Positions 33,364 to 45,058 of a stretch of 64,000 nt of DNA are shown here, in pieces (the first letter of the stretch is position 1; every line of letters starts with the position of its first letter). The notes below the pieces were generated by a model. The model was not told where the DNA came from. It made no database searches and saw only the letters and a program-made list of their open reading frames with translations. A program made the translations under genes and the position numbers. The DNA comes from Sclerotiophoma versabilis. Taxonomy: Eukaryota > Ascomycota > Dothideomycetes > Pleosporales > Didymellaceae. Where the stretch lies: NCBI GenBank assembly GCA_012274445.1, contig JAAROD010000080.1, positions 806,001 to 870,000 on the forward strand, read 5' to 3'.

Positions 33364-34359
33364 TCAATGTCTCTCAGGCATCTGATGCTGCCTCTTCGCA
33401 TAACCCGCCTCATCAAGCACGCTCTGCAGTCTCCCCTCCTCCCTCACAACATCCCTCACGACCTCTGACACATTTCCCTCAAGCACGACCTTGCACCCTC
33501 TCGGTAGCCACCTCAGTATATGAAACGCGTTCGCGTACACGCTTGTCGCGTGCGTCATCCTCCCATCGTCCGGCAAGCTCGCTTGCAATATGATCTTGAA
33601 CGTCTTGAGACCCCAGCAGTACCGCAGCCCCAGGCGCACAAGATCGGCGAAGCCATCGAGGATGTCGTGGTGGCTGGGTATGGTAAGGATGACGTGCTTT
33701 ACGAGCGAGCGCGAGCGTTGGTGGAGGGTACTGAGGGTATGGATGCCGCTGACTAGGGAGAGGGTGAACGTGTTTGCGCTATAGAGAACAGAACGCGCCT
33801 CCTTGTATATCTGCTGATTAAGGCGCAATATAGTTGGGACGATAGGGTCGAGCAGAGGACTGATGTCCGGCGGTGGACTGGGGACGCGAGGGCGGCGGGT
33901 GCGTGTGGAGATGTCGGTGGGTGAGGCGAGGGGGCATGAGTCGGCGTCGAAGGAGGCGGAGCCGTCTTCGAGATCTTTCTCGGGTGCGCGTGCAGCATGA
34001 AGGTAGAGTGGCATGTCGCGGTGAAGTGCCATATGGTAGATGTGGATGCGCAGCTCAGCCGGTAGTTGCATGAATGGAAAGATATCTTTGCACTCGAGGG
34101 GAGCGTTGTCGGCCAGTAGTAAAACTTGAGACTCGGTCAATGAGCTCGGCTCTGGTGTCACCAGGCCGTCGCCGTCGCAAAAGGTTGTAGTCGAGGGCCC
34201 AGGGTATGTCTGCCCATTGCGCCCTGCACTGGCTTCTCTCTTCTCTCTCAGTCTCTTGGACGCTCGCGGCGGCTCTGCTTGTTCTTGCAGCTCAGCGGCT
34301 GTACTGCTGCGCGTGCGTTTTCCCAGCGCCCTTCTCTTTGCATGCCCAGCCATATGCAA
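33364..34359 (-). CDS. 2EXR/F-box-like fungal protein
   Basis: Single-exon gene of 331 aa from the ATG at 34359, with a second ATG two codons on. The N-terminus is basic and low-complexity ('AKRRALGKRTRSS', 'RASKRLREKREAS'), suggesting a nuclear localisation signal. The core begins with 'FPFMQLPAELRIHIYHMALH' and continues with 'PTILRLNQQIYKEARSVLYS' and 'NTFTLSL'. This pair of motifs (LPxELRxxIY and LRxNxQIYxEAxxxLY) marks the very large 2EXR/F-box-like family of Pezizomycotina. Its members are mostly uncharacterised and are thought to act as adaptors, perhaps in ubiquitin ligases. A 'RRPRVPSPPPDISPL' proline-rich insert separates the two motifs. No partner can be inferred from the neighbourhood. 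Confidence 0.8.
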   Translation of the reverse strand: MHMAGHAKRRALGKRTRSSTAAELQEQAEPPRASKRLREKREASAGRNGQTYPGPSTTTFCDGDGLVTPEPSSLTESQVLLLADNAPLECKDIFPFMQLPAELRIHIYHMALHRDMPLYLHAARAPEKDLEDGSASFDADSCPLASPTDISTRTRRPRVPSPPPDISPLLDPIVPTILRLNQQIYKEARSVLYSANTFTLSLVSGIHTLSTLHQRSRSLVKHVILTIPSHHDILDGFADLVRLGLRYCWGLKTFKIILQASLPDDGRMTHATSVYANAFHILRWLPRGCKVVLEGNVSEVVRDVVREEGRLQSVLDEAGYAKRQHQMPERH

Positions 34360-35072
34360 CGTTCTTGTCAGAGGGACTGGCTTGTACGCAGTTTATCTAC
34401 AGGTCGGCGACGCCTTGCAGCTTTGCGCAGCGCGAAGTTGATCGATGACGACAGTATAGCTAATGTTTCAAAACGCGTCCAGGGTCGCTCAACGCATAAC
34501 AAACGTGCTAACTGTGAATACTCGCCAAAAGCCTATCGTACAGACGACGCGACCACCATGAAGTGGAAGTGACAAGACGAGGTTGCAACCGGGAGCCAGG
34601 CAAGGTTGCGGGGTTGCCGGGAACGCTCCACGGCTCCACATAACGGTTTCAGACTCCACCCTATTCCAATCACGTGTGAAACCTTCCAAGTCTTGAATGT
34701 CAACCGTAAGGTTGACTCCAGGTGACACAGGATCATCGAAGTCGGACAACGCATGTCCATGGCGGATCAGAACTTGTACGCATGTTAGCAGAATTTAATC
34801 TAATTAGCTACCGCACTGCCAGTGCCGATACCCAGCATACTGCAACTACCTTTGCTGATGATGCAGGTAAGAATATTGTAAAGGAAATCATATAGCGTCT
34901 ACGAAACCGCCAATCCCTTATGTCCCATCCCTCCTAACTAGGAGAAGCTTTCAGGTATCTCCACAACCTTGCGGCGGTCCGAACGTAAAGAAAGCAGATA
35001 TAGCGCAACGCTCCAAGTCAAATATCAAACAAGAAAACGCACTACCACTTTGAATCCTCAACGATGAAGCAC
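34360..35072. other. Intergenic between 2EXR-like gene and epsin
   Basis: About 700 bp; no gene, repeat or RNA seen. Holds the promoter of the 2EXR-like gene and the 3' UTR of epsin. Confidence 0.6.
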
Positions 35073-36982
35073 TTAGAGGTCTATTAAGTTGTTGCCTCCC
35101 TGGGGCCTTTGCTGCTGCTGTGGAGCGCCAAATGGATTCGAGGTCTGGCCCCCGTACGGATTGGCTCCAAAGTTGCCTGCAGGGCCTGTCTGAGCAGGCA
35201 TCATGCGGTTCTGCTGAGGCAAGCCAGTGAACTGAGAGTTGAGAAAAGGGTTGTTGCCAGTCGCATTTGCGTTGATGCGGTTCAGACCTGCACCAGCCGA
35301 GTTGACGAAAGTGCCAGGTGCTGTGTGTTGGGCTGGGAGACGAAGGTTGCCGACGTTTCCGAAGGTATCCTGTCCTTCTCCCGTCGCAAGGAGGGTGTTA
35401 AGCCGCGCGGCATGAGGGTCCATCTCTTTCTGGGGCTGCTGTTGCTGTGGCTGGGGCGTCGAGAACGACACTGGTGGGTTGAAGGAAGTGTTGTTAAATT
35501 GTGTCTGTGTCTTCTGCTCTTGCAGAGTATTCAACGATGGGACACGTGCTGCTTGCGTCGCAGTTTGGGGTCGGTTGAAGCCCTGAGCGAAGGGGTTGTT
35601 GGAACCAGTTGGCTGAGGCATCAAGGCCTCCTGCTGGTTGTTGCTTGCCCAGGGGTTGTGGCTTCCAGGCTGAAGCGTGCTTTGCTCCTGAAGAGGCTGC
35701 TGTTGTTGGTGCTGGCCCATTCCACCACCGAACTGATTGTAGGGATTGCTCATGTTGAACGAAGTCTGCTGAGGTTGCATATATTGCGCTTGCTGCTGCT
35801 GTTGCTGCTGGCCGAACTGATCGAAGCCTGTTTGCTGGGGCTGCTGCTGGAAACCCTGACCGTAGCCGCCATATCCATTCTGGAAGCCTGTCTGCTGCGG
35901 TTGCATACCAGTAGGCTGAGAGTACGCGTTGTTAAGGAAACCAGTGCTCTGTGGCTGCTGCTGCGGCTGTGGCTGCTGCGGCTGCTGGTCCATCAAGTTG
36001 CCGAACCAATCAACCTGTCCCTGCTGCTGGTATCCTTGGTTGTTGCCCGTTGGCTGGTATGTGTTCGGCTGCGCGGGCGCATCGCCGAAGAGCAGGTCGG
36101 CGTTGGTCTGTTCTAACTCTCGCCGGCGCAACTCCTCCTCTTCTTTGCTGAGCTTTATCGCCTTTGCAAGATCGTCGTCGTCTTCAGGGGCGTTGTTGCG
36201 TTCCCTGCGCTTCCTCTCCTCCTCAGCTTCGTTCTTACTCGCTTCGAGAGCAAGCTTGAACTCAAGGTCCTCGTCGTCGCGGCGCGGGCGCGCATTTCCA
36301 CCCTCTCGTCGCGGCCGGTGAGAACCCTCCGCGTGTCCTGCAGCGTGGTTTCCCGGGTACTCCTCAATGCCAGTCACGCGCGACTTCCATGATTTCCTGT
36401 CAGCTCGTTCGGCGCGTAATCGCTCTTCGTCCATAATCAGTGAGGTGAGCTCCTTGGCTGCCATGCGCACTATTCGATATTAGCTTCGTCCTTGGTACTC
36501 CATCAAGCACAACTTGCCATTCTGACCAACATCACGACCATCTTCGTCGGTGTACTGAAACTCTCGCAGTGTTTTGATGATGTAGATGTTCTTGCGCGCC
36601 CAGGTAACGACCAGCTCGGAGCCTTCGTGCAGACAGTAGTCGAGGACCTTGAGCGATTTCAACACGTGGCGCCAGTTCTTTCCCTTGTCGTTCAGTCGCT
36701 TGTCTAGCATGTCCATGACCTGGTAGAAATCTGTCGAGCTACAACGACTGTTAGCGCGACTTCCGCAGTGCACAAGCTGATCTTACTTGTTGAAGGTGAT
36801 CTGAGCGATTTCAGCCATATCTGAGCCCACCGGACCCCACGGGTCGTTGCTGGTGGCATTGCGGACCTTGACTTCGACCGCCGAATACCCCTTCGTGACT
36901 GTGACAGGCATTAACTGCTGCAGCGAGCGCAATGTCAATGCCGCAGCTTACCATTTTTGACGCTTCTTACGACCTTGCTCAT
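35073..36982 (-). CDS. Epsin (ENTH-domain endocytic adaptor, Ent1/2-like)
   Basis: Four exons (36982-36952, 36898-36787, 36738-36518, 36469-35073) give 586 aa. The ENTH domain (residues about 10-135) is complete after splicing: 'MSKVVRSVKNVTKGYSAVEV', 'ATSNDPWGPVGSDMAEIA', 'RHVLKSLKVLDYCLHEGSE' and 'VRMAAKELTSLIMDEERLR'. It binds PI(4,5)P2 at the plasma membrane. Two ubiquitin-interacting motifs follow ('DLEFKLALEASKNEAEEE' and 'DDLAKAIKLSKEEEE'), then a long Gln-rich region with several NPF motifs (NNPFAQ, NNPFLN, SNPFGA) that bind EH-domain proteins. The protein ends in a clathrin-box-like 'NNLIDL'. The layout is that of yeast Ent1/Ent2, acting in clathrin-mediated endocytosis and actin patch assembly. 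The third intron has a GC donor. Confidence 0.95.
36470..36517 (-). other. GC-AG intron of the epsin gene
   Basis: The only in-frame join of 'EDGRDVGQN' to 'VRMAAKELTSL' uses a GCAAGT donor (exon ...AATG|GCAAGT) and acceptor AATAG, 48 nt. The GT further in (GTTGTG) would break the frame. Confidence 0.85.
36739..36786 (-). other. Second intron of the epsin gene
   Basis: GTAAGA donor and TTGTAG acceptor, 48 nt; joins 'ITFNN' to 'STDFYQVMDML'. Confidence 0.9.
36899..36951 (-). other. First intron of the epsin gene
   Basis: GTAAGC donor and CACAG acceptor, 53 nt, after a 31-nt first coding exon (MSKVVRSVKN). Confidence 0.9.
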
Positions 36983-38146
36983 CTTGACTGTGATACGGAG
37001 GCTTCAGATAGCGAAACCAGACGTGTATGCGACGAAAGGAATGATGCTCGTGTGTGAAGCGTGCGCGATGCTGGTACAGTTGTCGGTCCGTTGAGTGAGG
37101 AAGCTCTAGCGTTGGTTATGATGCAAGACCACGGTTCTGACTTGGCAGGCGAGCCTATGAAGGTGCCGAGGGGACGAGGGCAGCGCGGCTGCGGCTGTGA
37201 GAGTGGAAGTGGGCGACGGTTGCGAGTGACAGCGACAAAAGCGTCGTTGCAGAGGCAGTGGGGTGGCAAGCTGGGTCGAGGTCAGGATGCAGACGCAAGA
37301 CACTTCGTCATGCGAGGCTGGGGAGCTCGGCGCGCAGAAGCAGCCGACCTAAGCGGCGCCCAATGCAGACGCTCATCTCAGGCATCAAGTGCAGTCCAGA
37401 AAGCAACTTCACACTGAATCTTGCAGGCTCCAAATTATCTCATTCTCCAGTTCAGCCTGTTCTCGATAACGCACGATTGAGAGAAGCACTGTGTTGTCCC
37501 AGACGTTTTGTCCATGAAGCCACCCCCAACGTTCCTTGGTTGCTTGACAGCCTCCACTAAGGACTAGCAATTATAAAACCCAGCTTCAGATGACGAGCAA
37601 CAAATATTTACACATCCCGGTTTTGGTGCAGCAAATATAACTAATGGATAGCGATTTATTGTTTTGCTACTACTCGCGCAGAATGTTTAGTCTATGGGCG
37701 GATGTAAATCCTTCATTAAGTACCAGTCTAAGTGAAAGTGTGCCTGTGTGCATAGGAAAGAATCAAGATAGGAGCCAAAGACGCCCTTGCCAGTCTTGTA
37801 GGGCACGCCTAACTCCACCCACCCACCGCACGGGACCACCCGTTCAGAGCAATTTGACCGTGCTCCTTCACCCAGATCCGACCAAGACAGAAAGAAGCTG
37901 CAACAACTGTGACGGCTAAGTTGAGAGTACAAAGGAAAGCTTTACGCTGACAGGCCGAAGAATGTACCGTCAAAATCCTGTTAGACTCATGGAAAACCGC
38001 CATGCAGAAGGATTGATCAAACGAGATAACACGCCAGCTGACAGGAAGGAAATTTTTTGAGAACACAGGGGTATAGGTCCTGCCAAAACACCAATGTAAT
38101 GAAATCGAGACTCAGAGTGCTATTATTACAAGGGAGAGCGAACGAT
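36983..38146. other. Intergenic between epsin and the C2H2 factor
   Basis: About 1.2 kb holding the epsin promoter and the 3' UTR of the zinc-finger gene. No gene supported. Confidence 0.6.
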
Positions 38147-39693
38147 TTATTGCACAGCAGGTGCCCACATCTCATTGCCCATCCTCTGCTGGTTTGGGTT
38201 GTAGTGGTCCGGCTCGGTGCTGTTGGGGCGGCGGATGTTGTGGTTTTGGTAGTACATGCTGTTCTGCGTGTTGCCGTATTGCGGCTCGGGGTATACGTAG
38301 CCGTTGTCGGCAGCTCCTGGTGAGGGAAGAGCCTGCTGAGAAGGTGATTGCCAGCCCATGGTAGCCATGTGAGGGCTGCCGTTGGCGCTGTTGGTACCGG
38401 ACTGATTGTGGTTGGCAGACGCTGGTGGCTCAAGGATCGGCGGTGGGCCGTACGCATTTGGGTGCGAAGTGATAGTGGGGCGAGAGTTGCTCACGCTGGA
38501 AGTATAAGATTGCGAGGTCAGCGCTGGGGAAGCACGAGGGCTCTGCTGAGGCATCTCGCTGCGCATGTGAGGAGGAACATTGATGCCGCCCATGTAAGCA
38601 TAGTCAGAAGCTTGACGGTGCATAGCAGGAACGACACCAGCAGGCATGCCATTGGCGGGGGAGAGGGAGAGAGTGCGGTCGTTGGGAGATGGTGTGTTCA
38701 AGGGAGACGCGGTTTCCGAGAAATCACCGCCATCTGAGCGGCCCGTCCTGCTGGGTGCGGCAGCGCGAGAAGCAAGTGCGGCAGCCGTGGCAGCAGCAGC
38801 TTCCTCAACAGTGCCAGTGTGATGGTTTTGGTGACGAGTCAAAGTGGTGCGACGCGTGAAAGTCTTCTGGCAGTCGGCATAGGGGCACTTGTACGGTCGC
38901 TTGCCAGAGTGAATGCGGCGATGGCGAGCCAGGGAACTAGAGTCACTGAATGGCTAAAGGACGCGTCAGTGTCTATACAGATGTAAGAAGTTTGACAGAC
39001 ATACCTTTCCACAACGCTCGCACATGTGAGGCTTCTCACCAGTGTGAACACGTTGGTGCACTGTGAGAGCAGAGCGCTGGATGAACTGCTTGCCGCAGTT
39101 GGGGTAATCGCATACGTGAGGACGGATGCCGCTGTGAATACGTTCTGTAGGAGTCAGTGCATGCTTTAATGTTATAGGCCCAAGCTTTAAGGCTTACCAT
39201 GACGTGCAAGGTCGCTGCGTCGCGCAAAGCCTTTACCACACGTCGAACACGCGAAGGCTTTTGGTGGACCATTGTCGCCGGCGGCGCGTCCTCCATGCTG
39301 CTGACTCTGCTCCTGCATTTGCTGCTGCGGTTGCGCATACGCGTGATCTGGGGGTTGGGGAATGTAGTTGTTGTTGTTGAGCATGGGCATGGGTGCCTGC
39401 ATCTGCGTCGGCGAGGGGTAGCGCATACCGTTCATGTGCTGTGCAGCCATCTGGGGATACGCAGGCAGCTGCTGTTGTGGTTGTTGTGACGAGTACCGCG
39501 ACGAATCGGACGGATGGGGTGACACGCCACGCTCAGAGCCGTTCTCTGACTTGATGTGGCCGCCGTTCATGTACGGCGCAGCACTGAAGTGCTGCTGCTG
39601 CATATCGTGCTGCATCGCGCGTTGCATGCCGAAATAGTCTCCTGTACCTGCGTGGGCTGTTAATCGCGCGTTCAAAATCGTGTCCAGCTCCAT
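38147..39693 (-). CDS. C2H2 zinc-finger transcription factor (four fingers)
   Basis: Three exons, 39693-39198, 39144-39005 and 38953-38147, with introns of 53 nt and 50 nt, give 480 aa. The N-terminal 140 residues are Gln/Met/Pro-rich. Four consecutive fingers follow. They start 'FACSTCGKGFARRSDLARH', continue with 'HVCDYPNCGKQFIQRSALTV' and 'HMCERCGKPFSDSSSLARH', and end with 'YKCPYADCQKTFTRRTTLTR'. The standard linkers are HSGIRP, HTGEKP and HSGKRP. Right after the last finger comes an Ala-rich helix ('TVEEAAAATAAALASRAA') and then a Ser/Pro/Asn-rich tail. This array with the Ala-rich helix is conserved in Pezizomycotina as a probable sequence-specific DNA-binding regulator. I do not recognise a named orthologue with certainty. 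The splice sites fall inside the finger region, so finger integrity depends on correct splicing. Confidence 0.9.
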
Positions 39694-42600
39694 CTTCTGA
39701 CCAGAACAAGAAAGTTTCGCGTAGCGGAGAATCGGTGAAAGGGCTCAACGAGCAAAGAACGGAGTAGAGCGCACCAGTGAAGGAAAGGCGGGCTGTTGGT
39801 AAGCCTCACAGTCGCAGAGAGGCGCTGTGTAATGATGATGGTGATCAGCGAGCCTCAAAGAGTGCCGTGGTGAGAGTGGCCCGTTCCTGGGGTTCTCGAA
39901 GAGCTGGCCGGACCGCGTGCGGGTCAATGCAGAGGTTAAACTAGATGGCGATGTCAGTCCGAATGTTGAGCAAAAGCCGCGACGGCTGTGGCAGGGACAA
40001 AAAAGGCGGAGTCGCGCCCAACAGGCACGCTGGGCCACGTCCGCCGGACTCGAATAGGGGAGCGAGCGGTGAAGGGCTTGTAGAAGCGTTGCGCACGCTG
40101 CACGCGATGCGAACGGGCTGTAGAGTGGGAGTGAACGTACCAGTAAGAGTATTGAGAACGAAAAGGAGCAGAACAGTGAGTCGTGATGGATGTGAGGCGT
40201 GGTGTTGTGAAAGTACTTCTTTCCTCGTCGCGCGCGGAGAGTTCGATTTTGGGCTAGTGCTGTTTTGGGCGCTAGCGCAAATGGATCCTGGGAAGGCGGT
40301 CCCCTGGCTGAACGATGTGCAGGCGACAGGCAGGCGTGGCAGAGTCAAAGCTCGAAAGGAGGCCTCTGCGCAATATCACGACCAGTGCAGACGCGGGCGC
40401 TGAACGTCTCTGAGACTGGAGACTTCACCCACGGGTGTCTCTGCCACAGATGTCGCAGATGGATGGCGCTTTGCACGACAAGCAGGGATAAGGAGCCGAC
40501 CGCCTGAATATTTTCTCAGCTGTCCGTAGCCGCGCAATCCGAGTGACGATGCAGTGCAGGCCAATCTCGTATTGGCCGAGAGGCTCTCTTTGCACTGCTT
40601 TGTGGTCCTAAATAGGCCGGCTTGAGCCAGTTCCCCTCTTTCAAAGGTTATGCGTGACGTTGGCCTGTTCGAGATGCAGGCGCGACCCAGCAGTGCTTCG
40701 TGGCTGAATGGCTGGCCAAATTGTTTGCTTCAACAATCTACTCAAGCAGCATGGGTGAAACCCTCGTGGCAAAGCAGAACAATGGCTGTTTAAGGCCAGG
40801 ATAAGCAAGGTGAGCTGGTGTCTGTTTCCTGTATCAGCTTGGTTCGGCCACTTGCAGCTGTGCCACGTCTGTTCGCTGATGATCTGCTTCAGGAATGTAG
40901 ATGACGAGCTTACCTTGCCCAGGTTGGTTTTTCCGTTGCCAGTCGACCAGCTTAGTGGTTGTATGTGGTGACAATGGCGCAGATTCGCGAAGAATTTGAT
41001 CTCGTGTCACTCGATCTTTCAGTGCAGTTCAAAAGCATCTCTCACATGTCAAGGCACCGGGGATACTCATATACAGCACTCTGATCAGCTCCCATAAGCC
41101 TCATCATGATGGCGTTTCAGGAGCAGCCCTATCCTTGTGTTCATCTCGCGCTCGACAGACTACAGCTTCACCATCGCATTTCTGTTAGTTCTCCGCTGCT
41201 GCCTGTCAGGGCGCTATGGCATCCTGCGGCCTGCCTTGAGCCGTCAGTGGCGCCCGCGTGTGCAGAACTGGGATCCACAACCCGGACGGCAGATGTTGAC
41301 TACGACTGCCGCATAATTCTCGAAAACCCATCCAGGTCGTTGACCGAGCACGATATGGGAGGCGCGCACGCAACACACGCAGTGGCTGCGCTTGAAATCG
41401 AGGATTCATCGCCGACACGCAGCTTCATGCATCCAGCACACCCTTGAACATGGGGATGCGCTCCGGCGCTGTTTGGCTTCTAGAAGCCTGCCGCAAGGAG
41501 AAAAGCGCTTCGTCCATTGCAGCTTCCGTCCATGGGTCACCCCGTCCTCCAGGGCGACCACTTTCAAGCCGCCTTCCGGCCCGAGCAGCTGCGACGCTTC
41601 GAGCGACAATTCATAGCCCTCTGTGCGCGCAGCATAATGGCGTTGCGACCGTGACGCCATTGGCCAATATTGAGTTTCGTTTGTGAGGCAAAGTCTTGCG
41701 GTGAGCAGCCCCTGATCTTCCCTCTGCACTGACTAGCGAACATGAACTGCTGGTGAGTGCAGTCGACTGCTGAACATCGACCGCTGGGTGGCAGCAACAC
41801 CCAGCTGCTTGCTTCAACATAGCCAGGCCTACCATGGTTTCTATACTCAGGCGTTGTCTTGTGCTGTCCTTCGATGGTGGTCTGCTACCGTATGGCAATG
41901 CCCTTCACAATTGCAAGCAGCCATATTGTGGGCCTTCTGACGGTACATTACACGTCACCTTGCACAAATCTATGCGGGGTTTTATCGTCATACACATCAG
42001 TGCATTCACACCAGAGGCTGCTGTGGCTTACTGTCATAATTGGCCGTCAATTGTCGTACCCATACCAAGCCGCTCTCACGAGACAATTCATTGACCGCGG
42101 ATTAACCCGATCGACGTGTGCGATCAATTGATGCACCCGTCAGATGGCAGTTATTCGAAACGCAGCCATCGCGGTACTCAGAACCATTTGATCTCAACAA
42201 CAACGAGCACATTCGGTCTCAATCATTCCTACCGGTGCCAAAACGCCTGCTTCCGACAGATCAGTCTGTGCGCGTCCCATGAATCCGGTGCTATGCACGC
42301 GCTGCCGGACCCCCACTTCAAGCCTCGCTGCACGTTTGAGTGATCGACTCTGACACCCGCGCCGCCAGCCGCTTTGGGATTGCACAAACCATCATGCATT
42401 TCCTTTGACATTAGTCCTGGAGAGCCTTGCTGGGATGAAGGAGTCACATTACAATAAGCGTTATTGCCATGCTCACAATCGTCAACGAACGTACTTAAAG
42501 TTACCGCTACCACGACATCCGTTTAGATTGCAGCCATGACTGTACCATGCACGGTTGTTTCACCACTTTCTGTTCGCCGCACTTGCTCCCGCCTGTCGCG

Positions 42601-43798
42601 GTCAGGGAATTACGGCGTCCTATTATTGTCCTCCGGAAGCACGCGTTGCATCAGATTCTCATGCGCGCTGTGTCCTGAGTGGCCAACGGCTGCGGCCCCA
42701 GCTCACACTGTAAGCCAACCCAGCCAACGTTCCGATGCAGGGGAGTGTCTGATGTCCCTACTGTAAGGCTTCAAGGCACCCATGCGCCCTTCCACTTAAT
42801 TTCTAGAAGGAGCTCAGACCGGCACGCCGACAATGCGCGTTGTGCGCCTGAAATCCCCCTGTCTTTTCCAGAAGATTGCCCCTTTTACTAGCCTGTCAAG
42901 GAGACTGGAAATGAAGCTCGACAGTTTACCTTCGTCCCACTGGTGGGCGAGCGTATTTTGCCGTCCTAAAGCGGGGTTTTATGTTACCTTTACATGCTTG
43001 TTAGTCATGAGACTGTGGATTAGGAGTTTGGGACCGAATTGCGGGAGCGCGTGCGACTCCCCGTTGACAGCAAGATGAACGGACACACAGAACGTTTCTT
43101 GGTCTCTCAGTCGCCCAAGGACCAGGAATTCGACCGAGCAATTTCGGCAGTCGAAGATGTTTGGTGGATTCACGATGTTTTGGTCGGTCAGAGAGTGTCT
43201 AAAGATGTCTCGGAATGGCGGTTACGCTTCCGCGTCCAACTCCCTAGTCATGTGACACGAGGCCATCCTGGAAGGCCTATGAGTTTCCAGCCTCTCCTGA
43301 TGACTTGTCACCTTAGGTGGGCGATCTTGGGCGGGACACCTCGCAAAGCGTAGCCGGGTGCTCGGTGACAGTCATCGCACGTTCACCCGTCGAACCTGAT
43401 GCTGAAGGCCAATGCCTCCCGCTCAGCACATCATCGCAGGTGTAGACCCTGATACTGCAGACACCTATTAGTGGTCTGTACAGTGAAGGCATAGATGAAC
43501 TTTGGGCGGCTTCGCCGCAGTTAGAGCAGGTTCAGCCTGAAACAAGGCAGGTCGTAACGAGTATACCAAATAGTGGAGCCGATGCAACGAGCGTTCAGCG
43601 GCACTTCCGGACAGTGTACATGTTCGCAACAAGGAAAGTTGGTCATGCAAGAGATTGCTATTGAGGTATCTTCGTACAAACACTATGAATACAATCAAGA
43701 AAAACTTGGCTATGCAGCAGTAGGAGAGTGCTGTGACAACAACATGAAGCCAAAGAAACTTATCGGGAACAATCGACCGTCTATCCGAATTCAGGAAT
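39694..43798. other. 4.1-kb gene-free stretch
   Basis: No domain-bearing frame on either strand. The short frames (up to about 150 codons) overlap randomly and lack codon or motif signals. It may contain a long 5' leader of the C2H2 gene, a non-coding RNA, or decayed sequence, but nothing in it can be named. Confidence 0.55.
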
Positions 43799-45058
43799 CT
43801 AAACCCTCGGTACACCACCAGTACCGAACAGCTCCATCTTTACTCTCTCAGCGGGGACACCATAGGCTCTCAACTTGGCCTCGACATCCAGCATGAACTG
43901 CTCCGGTCCGCATGTGAAGTACAGGGTCTTCTTGTTGTCCGTAAACAACACCTTCTTGTCGGCATTGTCTAGGTTGACGCGGCCCTTGATGTCGTAATCC
44001 TCACCTTGCACCTCTCCCTCCTTCGGACTCGAAGAGAAGTACACAGTGTGCAAATTACTCCTCTTCGCCGCCAACTTATCAATCTCCTCCTTGAACGCTC
44101 TCGTCTTGCTATTTCTTGCGCCCTGGATCCAAGTAACTGGTCTTGACGATGAGTGCTCTAGCGTAGTGTTCAAGATGCTGTTCAAGCACGTCAAGCCCAC
44201 ACCAGCCGAGATCAGAACGATCGGTGCGTCCTTGTCCTCTTTCTCCTCGTCGAAGTAGAAATCACCCCATGGGTGCGAGACGCGCACGATGTCGCCGACG
44301 TTCTTCTTCTCGTGCATGATGTTGGACAGGTAGCCAGGGTGCGTCATGTGTCTTGGCTCGCCGATCTCAATGCCTGGCTCACGCTTCACACTGATGCGTA
44401 GGTAGTCCTTGCCCGGCGCGTCAGAAAGACTGTACTGGCGTGCTTGCCACACGCCGCCATCGAGCTCATCCACGAAGACATTGACGGAGATATATTGGCC
44501 AGGCTTGAAGATGGGAAGTTTGAGATTCGAGTCGACAGGCTGGAGGTAAAAAGATGTGATCTCCTCGGCCTCCTTCTCTTTGCGCACAATCTTGAAGTCC
44601 TTCCAGTCTGTCCAGCCTGCTGCATCCTTGTATAGGGTGTCCTCTTTGTTGATCATGATGTTGGCAAGTTGCCAGTAGGCGGCTTCCCAGGCGCTGAGGA
44701 TGTCTGGGGATGCTGCATCGCCGAGTACTGTCTTCATGGTCTTGAGGAGATGCTCCCCAACAACGTTGTAGTGCTCAGGTCGGATGTAGAGGGAGGCATG
44801 CTTGTGGCAAATTAATTCGACGGCGGGGGAGAGCTTGCCCAGGTCGTCAATGTTGGAGGCGTAGGCGTATAGTGAGCCAGCGAGCGCGCGAGGCTGGTGC
44901 CCAGTTGCCTGGTGTGTGTTGTTGAAGATATTCTTGAGCTCAGGATGGGCCTCGAGCATGTCTGCGTAGAATTTGGTGGTGATGGTTTCGCCATGTTGCG
45001 CCAGTACTGGGACGGTGGCTTTGATTATTTGGACTTGCTCCGGTGTGAGAGGCGCCAT
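43799..45058 (-). CDS. Flavohemoglobin (nitric oxide dioxygenase)
   Basis: Single-exon gene of 419 aa from the ATG at 45058 (MAPLTPEQVQII). The open frame extends 14 codons further to a TTG, but the ATG is the better start. Residues 1-145 are a globin with the B10 Tyr in 'TTKFYADML', the E7 Gln in 'THQATGHQ' and the proximal His in 'ELICHKHASLYI'. A ferredoxin-reductase module follows, with the FAD motif 'ARQYSLSDAPG' and NAD(P)H-binding 'LISAGVGLTCLNSIL' and 'LYFTCGPEQFM', ending in the usual 'VKMELFGTGG'. It oxidises NO to nitrate with O2 and NAD(P)H, protecting against nitrosative stress from the host or from the fungus's own denitrification. No mitochondrial presequence is seen at the ATG start, so it is probably cytosolic. 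Confidence 0.97.
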   Translation of the reverse strand: MAPLTPEQVQIIKATVPVLAQHGETITTKFYADMLEAHPELKNIFNNTHQATGHQPRALAGSLYAYASNIDDLGKLSPAVELICHKHASLYIRPEHYNVVGEHLLKTMKTVLGDAASPDILSAWEAAYWQLANIMINKEDTLYKDAAGWTDWKDFKIVRKEKEAEEITSFYLQPVDSNLKLPIFKPGQYISVNVFVDELDGGVWQARQYSLSDAPGKDYLRISVKREPGIEIGEPRHMTHPGYLSNIMHEKKNVGDIVRVSHPWGDFYFDEEKEDKDAPIVLISAGVGLTCLNSILNTTLEHSSSRPVTWIQGARNSKTRAFKEEIDKLAAKRSNLHTVYFSSSPKEGEVQGEDYDIKGRVNLDNADKKVLFTDNKKTLYFTCGPEQFMLDVEAKLRAYGVPAERVKMELFGTGGVPRV

